Below, one piece after another: positions 11,108-21,573 of a stretch of DNA of 64,000 nucleotides (positions are counted from its first letter, which is position 1; each line of letters opens with the position of its first letter). The notes below the pieces were generated by a model, which searched no databases, was not told where the DNA came from, and worked only from the letters and a program-made list of their open reading frames with translations. The position numbers were made by a program, and so were the translations under genes. The stretch spans positions 1,240,001-1,304,000 of the forward strand of contig CM049989.1 in assembly GCA_016630955.3 (NCBI GenBank), in the 5' to 3' direction. Source of the stretch: Didymella arachidicola (lineage: Eukaryota; Ascomycota; Dothideomycetes; Pleosporales; Didymellaceae).

Positions 11108-11901
11108 GGCAGATGGGTTCCATATGACTAGACGAATGCAACGTGCTTTTTACCCGTTGTTATTATTTCCACCGTCTGTTGCTTGGAAACGACTCAAGCG
11201 ATGCAGCCAAATGAAGTCTGGCACCTGATCTGCTTGGGAGGCAGCGCCGGACGTGCATGTGTGACACGTGTTGGGCTCTCAGCCATGGAAGGCCCTGGTG
11301 CGCCGAAGGAAGCGTTGCCTCTGCATCTGCACAGACGGAAGCATGCCACGCCGGCACAGCGGCAGCCCTATCAAATGCGGCAGCCCTGGGGCAGAGCAGG
11401 TTTGGAAGCTGAGTGTTGAAGGCAGAAGCAGTGCGCCCAGGAGAGTTGCACAGCCGGACGGCACGAGGCAGTCACCCGCAACACTCGCAGCGTCAGCTGA
11501 CAGGGCACAAGGCTGCTATTCGCGGTGTGTGAAAAGATGCGGGAGTCGTCTTCTCGATGCTGTTTTCGTGCGCCAGCGCATCTCGTCTCGGTGGTTCCTG
11601 GTAAGCGGGCTGGTGTCTCGGCCGGTTAGCCATTCGACTGCGAGGGCGGGCGCGCACACATCATCACCCCAATCCATCCCTCATTGCCAAATGCACCTGT
11701 CCTCGTCGCGCCACGGACCTTCTGCTGCGATAGCAATTTTCGCTGTCCAACGGGCGACCGCCGCGTGCTGGCGAGGGTCATTTCAGCGCTGACCGCCATT
11801 GCTGTGGACCAGGCACCTTCGGACACCTGCTGCACCAAGCGCAGCATGACAGCGCTGCTCCGAGCGTTCCTGCCTACTGAAGTAAACGCATTGCAGCCAA
11901 C
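11108..11901. other. Intergenic region, no gene seen
   Basis: This holds the 3' flank of the desaturase and the upstream region and leader of the Vac7-like gene. An open frame at 11268-11792 has no domain character. No other element was recognised. Confidence 0.5.
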
Positions 11902-11911
11902 ATGATCCCGT

Positions 11912-11942
<31 letters not shown>

Positions 11943-14900
11943 CGCTGAGGAGGATTTCCGGAGCATCACTGGGCAAGTTGAAGTGTGCGAGCCTGAGCCG
12001 GCAACGTCATCGTCGTCCACCACGCCAACGCCCACGACGGCCGCCTCGACGCGTGAGAACTCGACATCCAGCCAAGCCTCGGCCGTGCATGCACCGCAGG
12101 ACATGCCCGCAGCGCAGACTCACTCGATGCGCCGGCAATCGCTCGTGAGGGACCGCTCGCTGAATGCGTCTGGCTCGCCGTCGCCTGCGAACTCGGCGCT
12201 CAATTCACGCGATGCCTCGCCTGCCCGCAGCTTTCAACGCAACACCACCGCGCCGCCCGCACCCAGCGCCCGCCCACAGTCGCAGTCGGCGCTGCGCTCC
12301 CGCAAGAGCAGCACCGACGTCAGCCCCAGCCGCGCGCCCAGCGCCAACAACTCGCCCGGCCTCTCAGCGGCGTCCATCCAGCGCGCCCTCTCGTCCGCCA
12401 ATATCCCCCAGCTGCCGCCCACCACAGCCAACGACTCTGTCAAGGCACCGCGGCCCTTGAAGTCACCCTCCGCCGTGCTCTCTGGCGAAAGCACGCCCCA
12501 TTGGCCTCTCTCGCCGCGCTTCAAGTCCCCTCCACCACCAGACGCCCGCTCCCACTCTCGCTCCCGCCGCAATTCACTGCGCACCCAGGCCAAGAAGCCT
12601 GAGGTCGCACCAACGCCCTCAATTGTCGTCCAGCACTCGTCGCCTTCGCCCGCTTCGGCGTCTCGTGTGCCTGTCAAGGAGGAGGTGGTGACGCCCGGCG
12701 AGGAGGACCAGCCCATGATTATGAGCATGAAGGCGCCCTCCCGCGGGGCCAGCGGTGTGGCACCCAAGTTGGAAACGGTGCAGGAGTCAAGTCTGCCTGC
12801 TACACCGGGTTTCGACGGCATTGAGCCGCAAAGGTAAGAGTTTCCCCGCAGCGCCCCACTCTTTGTCATGGCGACGCACGTTGCAGCTACGCACGGAGCG
12901 AAAAACCGTACCAACCAACCAACCATGCTAACGGCTATCGCAGCTTTACGTCCACAGCAACCACGTCAACACCACATAAGCAGCCCGAGGAAGGTCGAAA
13001 TGACGTCAGCTCGTCAAAGGTTACCGAAGACCTTAGCAGCCGTACCAACAACATGCACGCCAACACCGGAAGCGGTAGCGACAGTGGCACAAAGGCCGGC
13101 AGGAAGGGCAAGATGCAGGAGCAGCGGTCGTCGTCAACCCACCGAGTGAGCAGCAATGTGTCTACCAAGCCCTCGTTGACATCGCTGTCGTCCCGCGCCC
13201 GCGACCCACCTTTGCGCAACATGACGGTTGAGACAGAAACTGTCCCTTCGATAGCACAGGCCACCATTAGCAACCAGGACCGTTCTGCCTCCGGGCGTGT
13301 CGACGGTAGTCTACGCTTGAAGCCAAGCAACGAGACAATCCGGCCGAAGAAAGAGAGGAAGCCTCCGAAGCGAAAAGCGCCGTCTATCCACTCAGGCACC
13401 GGTAGGTCCTCGCAGCTTTCATATCACTATCAAATCCCAAGCAGGCCCGACATGGCCCCCCGTTCGAACACTGCGTCCTCATATGGGAGTCAAGTGTCAA
13501 TGCGCTCCTACGACGACCGGCGATCGATGGCGACCATGTCTCCTCCTGCGAGCCCAGAGATGACCGTATCTGCATATGCTCCGTCGTTCAGCTATTTCTA
13601 TTCCAATACTAACTCAAGTTCCCGAAAAGCTTCCTCGAAAGCCGATGTCTTCGAACAGAAGGTCGCTAGCGCAGTAGACGAGGCCAACTCCTCAGATTCG
13701 GATGCTACATTCATCTACGAGTCGAACCCTCCCGAACAGCCTCCGCACCGGAGCCGAGGCGGTCACCACTCGAGGACACCGAGCATGACATCAATTGCTA
13801 GTCTCGCAGACCCGCGACTGGCCATCCGTAACGAACACAAGAATCCTGGCAAAAAGAGCAGTATGAAGTTCACAAATCCGTACACGAACCCAAATCTAGA
13901 CCTCGATGGCATGGATCGTGGCGAGGGAACAGTTCGCCTAGGGTCTGGCCGTGCCGGCACAGGCAGCCACCATCACCACATTGGCAGACATGGCCAAGGC
14001 CGCGGCGCGCTTGGACACATGCTGCTCAACGACGATGCTGCCTCTTTGTCGCAGTCTTCGCGCGGCCGCGGCCCCTCGTCACGACACCCTTCGCAACCTA
14101 ACAGTCCTCGCTTCCACAACTTTAGTGTGCAAAATGGCACCATTACCAGCAACAACAAGTATGGGGAGCTGTCCGCCTACGATATCGATGCCGGCATTGT
14201 GGCTGACGACGAGCGCACGCCCCTGATCCCATCGGTGCGAAGCCCTCGTGTACGCACACCACGCCGCAGAGATAGTGTTACTTTGAGCAATCTGCAACGT
14301 CAGCTTGACCATCGCAGACAGCGCAACGAAGGCGGTGGATGGTGTCGTCGATTCGCAGGGTGCCTCGTTCTCTCCATCTTGCTTCTCGTAGTTGTGTTCA
14401 GCTCAGTGGGGTTAGTCTTTGCAACCACAAAGCCACTGGACGCTGTGCAGATCAGCGAGATTCGCAACGTAGTCGCTAGCCAGGAGGAGCTGATATTGGA
14501 TCTGATCGTCCATGCCGTGAATCCGAACATTATTGGTGTCACGATCACGGATATGGACGTCAGCATATTTGCAAAAAGCAAGCACGTAGGCTCTGACAAG
14601 TGGTGGCGAGAGCATGGAGGCGGGCTACCACATGATAACGAGGAGGATTGGCCGACTATCGACTTTCCGGAGATTGCAGAAGCATCGTCGAAAACGCCCG
14701 ACGGTGTCGATGAGGGTACAGATCCCATCGAGGATCCAACCGTTGGCGAGCCTCGTACTATGCTACTCGGCCGCATCTTCCACTTCGACTCACCTCTCAA
14801 TTTCGATGGCTCTTACTGGCATCGACGTAACGTCTCGTCGATTGGCGAGATCCGCCTGACGCATCCAGGCAACAAGACCGAAGCTGGTGGCATGGAACGT

Positions 14901-15161
14901 TGGGAAGAGGTCTCACAATATCCGTTCGATCTCCTCGTGCGGGGCTACTTCAAGTATCAGCTCCCGCTCAGTACGCGAGAGCTAAAGGTCCTTGTTGGAC
15001 ACGATTATCATTACGATCCGGACGCCGAGAAGAAGAAATTAATCAAGGCCATTCCGAGTACAATCCATGCAACAGGTACGGTGCAGCCTGCAAAAGCTGC
15101 GTCATCAAATACACCCGGAAGGTACGACCGAAGAGCCAATCCAATCATCTTGTATCGGTAG
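11902..15161 (+). CDS. VAC7: Vac7-like regulator of PI(3,5)P2 synthesis
   Basis: Exons are 11902-12833 and 12944-15161. The 110-base intron (gtaaga..atcgcag, branch-like ATGCTAACG) splits a Ser codon. The product has 1049 residues. The first ~780 residues are disordered and Ser/Pro/Arg-rich, starting with a polyalanine run. One hydrophobic span follows at about 782-803 (LVLSILLLVVVFSSVGLVF), preceded by a basic stretch. The lumenal C-terminal domain is LEA2-like (LIVHAVNPNIIGVTITDMDVSIFAKS..) and fits the Vac7 family. In yeast Vac7 sits in the vacuole membrane and activates the Fab1 lipid kinase complex, controlling vacuole size under osmotic stress. The polyalanine after Met1 comes from a GCT/CTG triplet run, so its length may vary between strains. 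The extreme C-terminus could be spliced differently near 15076. Confidence 0.85.
11911..11946 (+). repeat. GCT/CTG triplet run encoding polyalanine
   Basis: This is a near-perfect trinucleotide run with single interruptions at the very start of the Vac7-like coding region. Confidence 0.85.
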
Positions 15162-16293
15162 CGGTCGCCCATCCACATTGTACAACAACAGTACCCGAAC
15201 TCCTGAGGGGCCGCGCTCATTCGCGGTTCCAGATATCACGGCCGAAAGAAATCAGATACCCTCATAAAAACGAGTTCATGACCCATAGACTTACACTATC
15301 CGGTCCAGAGTCACGCCTCATCAGCAGACCTGACCGCATGACGTCCTCACTTACGGCTTCATAGCCCAACGATTCCCTTGTGCTCTGCGTCTTGCTTTGC
15401 ATTGTTACCAGGCCGACTGTGTGCAAGGTCGGCTACATGTATACATTTTGGGTGTATCCACGACCCGCACGGCTATGCTGCGCTTCAGCGAAGGTGTTTA
15501 TAATTGTTGGAAACTTGAAATTCACGCACTCCTTGAAAGACCCCTTCCGGTCCGGCCCCATAGTTCTGATCTTCCCCTTCATGTAAGCGTCATTCAGCTA
15601 CATTGCGCTTTTGTACTCGATTTCGTGCAGGCATTGAGCGATTGCATCATAGGGATTGGAAATCGATATCTTACCGCAGTCTCTATCGGCTTGCGCATCC
15701 TTCTGTCCATTTTCCACCCGCCTTCTCGGATGATTACATGTGTGAAATGTGACTCTTGCCAGATCTGCCCGCGTGCACGGCGAGGAGAACCATTACTGAA
15801 GTCAGCCAAACCCTGCATACCGGGCTCCTGGAACATATCGACTGAAGCATTTGCGGGAGATTCAGGACGTGACGTGGGCTTAGGCCTGGCGTAATGTCAG
15901 CGTTTGTGCATAGCCATGCGGGGTGCACATACGCCGTCCTGTTCGGGAAAGAGATGGACATGAAGTAATTACGCCGAGTCGACGCCTTCGGTGTATCTTC
16001 CTCCATACCGCACCTAGGAGCTTCCAAGCAGCCATATGGCAACGGAGCGCTCACCTATTCATGTCCACCAGAGTTTTCATCACTTTAGAAGACACCGGCA
16101 CCCTAAGAAAGAGCCGTCTCCCGAATATCCAGAAGTTAGCAAAACGTTAGATTTGAACATAAGCCACTTTGATCACCCTTGGGTTTCGCTAGGTGGCTGC
16201 TCGCAAGCTTTCCGATGCGATACAGGTCCTGAGATTGCAAGAATTCCAAGGGCCGATTTCCTGCTCACAGTGTTGCAGCCTCGTACAGTCATC
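15162..16293. other. Intergenic region, no gene seen
   Basis: This 1.1 kb lies between two plus-strand genes. ORFs are short and none shows a domain. The frame just upstream of 16294 is open to 16036, but its residues look like translated leader. Confidence 0.5.
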
Positions 16294-17509
16294 ATGTGGC
16301 TCTGGCGCTTCCTTGTAGTCACGGTATTTGCTATAACGACAATTCAAGCACAGGCATGCGCGACCGACGACGACTGCAGCCTAAACGGGCTTTGTGTCTC
16401 TGCAGTCAATACGAACTCTTCCTCCGTTTGTCACTGTGATGCCGGCTGGTTCGGCCCCGACTGTGGGCATCTGGACCTCGCGCCGGCCACACGATATATG
16501 GGTTTCAACAACACCAACTATACCGCGCCAGATCACTACAATAATCGCGGCAACTCATCCTGGGGCGGTCAGATAGTACAGGACCAGGATGACCCTAAGC
16601 TCTTCCATCTCCTGTACGATCAATTCGCGCACGGCTGCGGCTTGAGTGGCTGGCGACCAACGAGCTTTATTGCAAGAGCTGAGAGTACAAGGGGGCCACA
16701 GGGACCCTATGTGTGGAAGCAGAATGTGACTGGCAGTTTCAGACACAATGCATATGTGTACTGGAGTCCAGCAGATGGGAAATACCTGCTCTGGAGCATT
16801 GGCGTGGATGTGCCTGATCCAAAGCAGTGTGGTGGCATCAACAAGTACGTCGATTCTTCCGAGTCGTATACAACTACTCACGTCATTTAGAGCGCAGTGG
16901 CCGAACAACATCTCTGTCTCTTCGGCGCCTACGATTCGCGGTCCATGGTCGCCGTTTGAGATCCTCATCAATGGAACAAACCCCGCTCCTGCACCACTGT
17001 GGTCTCCTGAATACCCAACTAGCGAGACAGTTCTTGTTGCTGAGGACCTCAAAATTTTCACTGCATCTAGTTACAACAGCACGTATACCCAGGTCTTCAC
17101 TGCACCCTGGAACACCTCAGACTACTCGCCAACGTGGGCAGAAGATCCTTTTGTATGGCGGGATAAGCGCGGACACTGGCATGCCCTCGCGCATTGGATG
17201 ATCGATATCACCGAACGCAATCAGAAATACCCTCGGGTCGGTGCCCATATGTTTGCCCGCAATCTGACTGGGCCTTGGATTTTTAAATTGCAGGAAGCAT
17301 TCAACTCCACAGTGACATTCACTGATGGCAGCGTTGAGACGTTCAATAGGAGGGAAAGACCGAAGTTGTTCTTTAGTAACGATGGGGAGGTCACGCCGTT
17401 GTACATGGTCAATGGTGTGCAGCGCATGGGAACGACGACTGAGAGCTTTACCTTGGTTCAACCTGTAGGGACCGCTTGGAGGGAGTATGAGATGAACTTG
17501 GGGTTCTGA
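16294..17509 (+). CDS. Secreted protein: EGF-like module plus GH43-like propeller region
   Basis: Exons are 16294-16844 and 16891-17509 with a 46-base intron (gtacgt..atttag). The product has 389 residues. A signal peptide (MWLWRFLVVTVFAITTIQAQ) is followed by six cysteines, C22, C28, C34, C46, C48 and C57, spaced as in an EGF-like module. The rest has several beta-propeller-like blade signatures: Trp/Gly/Asp-rich strands such as WGGQIVQDQDD, YWSPADGKYLLWSIG, IRGPWSP and WAEDPFVWRDKRGHWHALAHW. There are many N-glycosylation sequons. The acidic DPFVW region resembles the blade motif of five-bladed glycosidases (GH43/GH32-like clans), so a carbohydrate-active role is plausible but not shown. 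The start at 16294 was chosen because it yields the signal peptide; the frame is open further upstream. Confidence 0.8.
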
Positions 17510-17649
17510 TTGAAAGAGAGCTCTGGCCTACATATTGAGATGCCGTGTAATTCCTGAGTTAAATAAACGTCGCGGATTCTAGCGATATCAGTAGAGCGAG
17601 GCGCGGCCCCTAACTGAATACCTCGCATTTCGACTGTCCTGAAAGGGAG

Positions 17650-18916
17650 ATGAACAGCGTCAGATCGTTGTAAGGATACTAGGTCAGCTTACCTGCCTTT
17701 CCGGGAAACAGGGGTGACAGTCAGCTGACGTGTGGTATATAGTCCGAACTGGATACAGACTGTTCTGCATGAAATCTGAACCAAGAATTTGTCTTCCGTC
17801 TCAGGCCTCCATCAACGGTCGTGGCAGCATCATCTGCCTCACGCGAAGAAAGAACGTATCACGCTACACAGTCTGCTTACGTATTGCCAAATGAGTAGGT
17901 CATCGAAGCTCAAAGCTTCAGACTATCATGCTCGAGAGACAAAACATTCAACTTACTGTGCTGCAGCAATACGGAGCATCGGAGGTTGGAGGAGCAAGCG
18001 GAACGCTTGCGTGAGCTGCTTGGTGACAAGGTGATACATGCACCTCTCGACGCGCATTGTGTTAGCAAGATCGTCGAGATTGGCTGCGGAACAGGCACTA
18101 CTACCGATGAATTCGGCGTTACGTTCCCTCGAGCAAGTGTATACGGCGTTGATCTATCTCCCGTTCCTGCTGTCCGTCCTGGGCGAGAGAATATCGAATA
18201 CATCCAGGGCGACGTTCTGGAGCTGGCGGCTCCAGGCTGCGATGAGCGGCTGGCGGAAGACAGCTTTGACTATGTGTTCTCGAGAGCTCTGGTAGCGGGT
18301 ATGAACAAGTGGGACAAATACTTCAAGCTCTGCGTTACTTTGGCGAAGCCTGGCGTGAGTTACCAGATTTCTCCCCTGCAGACGATGCGAAGATCCCACT
18401 GATCACCTCCAGGGCTGGATCGAAATGCACGAGCCAGACATCACCCTCCATCTGACGCCCCCAGCCTCTGGAAACGTGTATGACAAGTACTTGCGCACCC
18501 CGAGCATGGAGATGCTCAAAGCAGAGATTCTGTCAGTCGATCAGAATCCAGAGTCTTGGCGAGCTGCGTTGGAAGGTCTTTTTCGAGCCCGCGGTCTCGA
18601 ACCGGATATCGGTTCTCAGCTCCCCAAACGCTTCGAAGACGCAGGGTTGGAAGATATTCGTATCGAGCGTTACATCTTTCCTTACGGGTCTTGGGAGGGT
18701 ATGACGAATGTTCAGAGACGCTTCACATCAGTCAATGAGAGGTTTCTGAGGCATGATGCCCCGGCTTTGATAGGGAAGCTGGCCAAGGTAACTGGCGCGA
18801 TGAGTGACGAGGACGTGGCAACGAATGTGGAAGCCTTGAGGGAATTCATGACAAGGTATTCTGAAAACAGAGAGTTCTCATGGATATATGTCGTATGTGG
18901 TCGGAAACCACGGTAG
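17650..18916 (+). CDS. SAM-dependent class I methyltransferase
   Basis: The core exons are well supported: 17805-17894, 17967-18354 and 18413-18916. Introns 17895-17966 (gtaggt..ctgcag) and 18355-18412 (gtgagt..ctccag) give continuous YVLPN-DNTEHRRLEEQ and LAKPG-GWIEMHEPD. No ATG lies in frame in the 17805 exon. A short first exon at 17650-17669 (ATG AAC AGC..) with intron 17670-17804 (gtaagg..tctcag) fits the phase and gives 333 residues; this exon is a proposal. The SAM-binding motif is VEIGCGTGTTT, followed by the acidic YGVDLSP end and the post-motif LAKPGGWIEMHE. The layout resembles fungal LaeA-like and UMTA-like methyltransferases, whose substrates are mostly unknown. No biosynthetic genes lie beside it. 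Confidence 0.8.
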
Positions 18917-19751
18917 ACGTAGTGTCTCGGAAGATCGGTCGTGGTCATGACCAGCACTTGGCTATCCACGCAGATTATGTACAACACGCATCATCGAATC
19001 CTTCACATACGACCATAGGATGTTGAAAACAAGGCTTCCCGTTCGCTCAGCCCTATTTAAGCAACGTACCGGCGGATTAGTAGTTAGGTGGGTGACCACT
19101 AGCGAATACCCGCTGTTGTATGTTTTTGGGATATTTTTGAACCTATTGTCGGCTGGATGACAGTTGCAGTGCAGTAACGCAGCCACTACTTTTTACCAAG
19201 CATGTAAAATATGCGACAGCTGCTGTATAATTGCTACATTGTATCAAGTATGGGCTTTTACAAGGATCCTTCTTCCCCATACAGCTGGTTTGGTGCGCCC
19301 GCGAATTGTGTCGTATACGTATACGTGTAGCGTCCAATCCATAGCGGTCCAAATGGCGTGTGCCTCCTCAAATGCGGATGGTATTTGTCATTGAGGCATG
19401 GCTTTCTCGCCACGAGGTTCTTCTCTCGGTCAGCACCAGGACCTTCTGTGAGTGACTGCCGAAACGCTGCTATTGGACTGTGTTGTCTGCAAGTCTCTAC
19501 GACGTGAAGAAGGAGCGGGCCGTGTCCTCTAGAGTCCAACAGCCTCAATAATCCAGCGCTGCATCCCTGCTCATCCCTGATGCATATTGTGGAACCATTC
19601 GGACTTGATGCATCGTGCGTATAGGTGGTGATCTGGGTGCACCATCATGTGTCCTTCCTTATGGGTCCTTGAGGCTTCTGACTTCTTCACCTCCCGGGGG
19701 TATACCAACTGCTGTTTTGTCTTCATCTTCCATCCTGGAATCCTAGCTCTT
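18917..19751. other. Convergent intergenic region, no gene seen
   Basis: This holds the 3' flanks of the methyltransferase (plus) and Trs20 (minus). Nothing else is supported. Confidence 0.55.
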
Positions 19752-20312
19752 TCACAGGTATTTCTTCGCGGCCGCTGCAACTCGCTGCCTGAACACTGGG
19801 CTTTTGACCACATCTCCATTGCCAACCTGGAAAAAGGGATTCATGATAGCCTTCATCCACGCCTCATACACATCAACAAAGAAGTTTTTAACTGCCTCCT
19901 CCGTCGCTGGACTCGTCGGATTGTACAGGCCCTGCCCACCACCCAGCGCCGCTCTGCCGCCCGCCAGACTCCCCCTTGCACCGCCTCCACTGCTCGTCAA
20001 CCCCAAACTCTCGTCGCGCGGCCGCGTGAGAAGCAAGAATCGTGTGTTCGCTCCTGTGATCCAGCACGATATGTAGCAGTTCTGGTATTTGTCGATGTGC
20101 TTTAGATACATGGGTGCACTGCCTGAGGAGGTCGAAGGGCCCCACTGTACTTCTTCGACAATGTCGAGCGCAGAGTGTAGGACGAATGGAACGAGCGCGC
20201 GTTCAGAAGGTGTGAAGCGTGCGACGCCATCACCGCCTGATCGAGAGGTGCCGAAGTCGTGGGTGAAGAGGGGAACGTCGAGTGGAGAGAGAATAGAGAA
20301 GGTGTACGACAT
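19752..20312 (-). CDS. TRS20: TRAPP complex subunit Trs20 / sedlin
   Basis: A single exon encodes 186 residues from the ATG at 20312. The sequence has the longin-like fold signature of sedlin: a start of SYTFSILSPLDVPLF, then SALDIVEEVQW, MYLKHIDKYQNCYISCWITG, RFLLL and the C-terminal helix VKNFFVDVYEAWMKAIMNPFF. TRAPP is the tethering complex and Rab (Ypt1) exchange factor for ER-to-Golgi and Golgi traffic. Trs20 is a small core subunit that helps assemble the larger complexes. A Gly/Ser-rich insert at about 115-140 is longer than in yeast or human. The gene is head-to-head with mL60, with 238 bases between the start codons. Confidence 0.92.
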   Translation of the reverse strand: MSYTFSILSPLDVPLFTHDFGTSRSGGDGVARFTPSERALVPFVLHSALDIVEEVQWGPSTSSGSAPMYLKHIDKYQNCYISCWITGANTRFLLLTRPRDESLGLTSSGGGARGSLAGGRAALGGGQGLYNPTSPATEEAVKNFFVDVYEAWMKAIMNPFFQVGNGDVVKSPVFRQRVAAAAKKYL

Positions 20313-20550
20313 CGTGGGGCAGATTTGGCGTGGCAATTTCCGGTCAATAATAGGGCAGTCAGACAGCACAATTCGTCTCCTACGGGTGACCTGAACGTAG
20401 ATTATCTGGCGGTTGTAGGTGTTGTTGTCGCACCTGCATTACTCCACGATCAGCTCCGCGCTAGACAGGGGTGTGCGCCAAGCAAGTCCGCGGGAGTCTT
20501 GCACATCTTCAATTGCACGTCGACCCGCATCACGAGCACCCACATCCACA
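20313..20550. promoter_or_regulatory. Short bidirectional promoter, TRS20 / mL60
   Basis: Only 238 bases separate the two start codons, so transcription factors and the nucleosome-free region are likely shared. No TATA box is evident. Confidence 0.55.
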
Positions 20551-21073
20551 ATGTTCGGCCCATTCCGTCTCACGAACCCGCTGTCCGGCGGTCTACTCTG
20601 GTGCGCAATCCCTCCGACCGTCGACTTGGCTGGTCCCAGGCTAAGTGCCCGTGACGGCGACGATCCAGAATCTGACATACCTTTAGGAAAGTACCCTGGC
20701 GCCTGTCCCGCCACCAGAAGTACCGACAGCGCGAGCGCCTTCGACATGTAGACGGCATCGTTGCGACGCTCGATAATGCGCTCGCACGGACAGGGTTGAG
20801 CATGAAGAAGGTGGACCGCTGGAAGATGGAGATGCCGACTGAAGCGGAGATGCTGCCCAAGGACAAATACACGGTGTTTGACCGGAAAGTAAAGAGGTAC
20901 AGGAAGGGAATTCACAGTAAGTGGTCCCCATGTCCATCATGAGGAGGAAGGCATGACTGTTTTATAGAGGAGTCTCTAGGAAAACTTTTGGAGACAAGAC
21001 TGATTGCTGACAATCTGCAGAGGTACCCAAGTGGACAAGAGTCAGCCAAAGACTGAATCCTCCTGGTTTCTAA
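20551..21073 (+). CDS. MRPL31: Mitochondrial large-subunit ribosomal protein mL60 (yeast Mrpl31 type)
   Basis: Exons are 20551-20600, 20687-20916 and 21021-21073. The introns are 86 bases (gtgcgc..tttag) and 104 bases (gtaagt..ctgcag). The product has 110 residues. It opens with MFGPFRLTNPLSGGLLW, typical of this fungal mitoribosomal protein. The basic body continues (WRLSRHQKYRQRERLR) and ends in KVPKWTRVSQRLNPPGF. It belongs to the mitochondrial 54S subunit and is specific to fungi. The small exons make this gene invisible to simple ORF calling, and each splice junction falls inside a conserved stretch, which supports the model. Confidence 0.9.
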
Positions 21074-21573
21074 GTGGAGGATGACGGGTTTGTGTACACT
21101 ACATGTTTCTCTATGGTATGCATCGGACATGGCGCTTTTTGGAATCGAAAACATATCCCAATTCGGCATTCGCCTGCCCAGGCCTATAATTTTTTGTTCC
21201 GGTGACTGAAGTACTTCTGCGTTTCTGTTTTATTGCAGAAAATACGGCGTAGGCGAGTGCGCTTGTGCTGCGGCTTTGGGGACTCCCGATTGCATGACCG
21301 CCGTTTGCTCAAGTTGGCCGTCACCGCTACTTCTTGTCTGACCCTTCAGGCGATCTTCTCTCACCTGTGCATAGGTTTTGCAGATTCACGCTAGGTTCTA
21401 CCTTCACCTGTGGTCTTGAGAACCGTGGCCTCACCTTCACCACGACTTGGCTTCTTCTAATACCCTAATATCACTTCTTCTTTGAACTATCATTCCTGCA
21501 TCCTTGAACCCCGAAAATGCTTCAGTCTTCCTAGCTACACACCACTGGCACAAAGACATGTGGATACAACATC
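21074..21573. other. Intergenic region, pyrimidine-rich leader
   Basis: These 500 bases include a CT-rich stretch from about 21330 to 21520, likely the promoter and 5' leader of the next gene. No gene was seen. Confidence 0.5.

Noticed and set aside
11268..11792. 174-codon plus-strand ORF before the Vac7-like gene
   Set aside because: It has low-complexity Arg/Ser/Cys composition typical of translated GC-rich non-coding DNA and no recognisable motif.
17650..18916. Secondary-metabolite cluster around the LaeA-like methyltransferase
   Set aside because: No polyketide synthase, peptide synthetase, terpene cyclase or cytochrome P450 gene is nearby; the neighbours are housekeeping genes.
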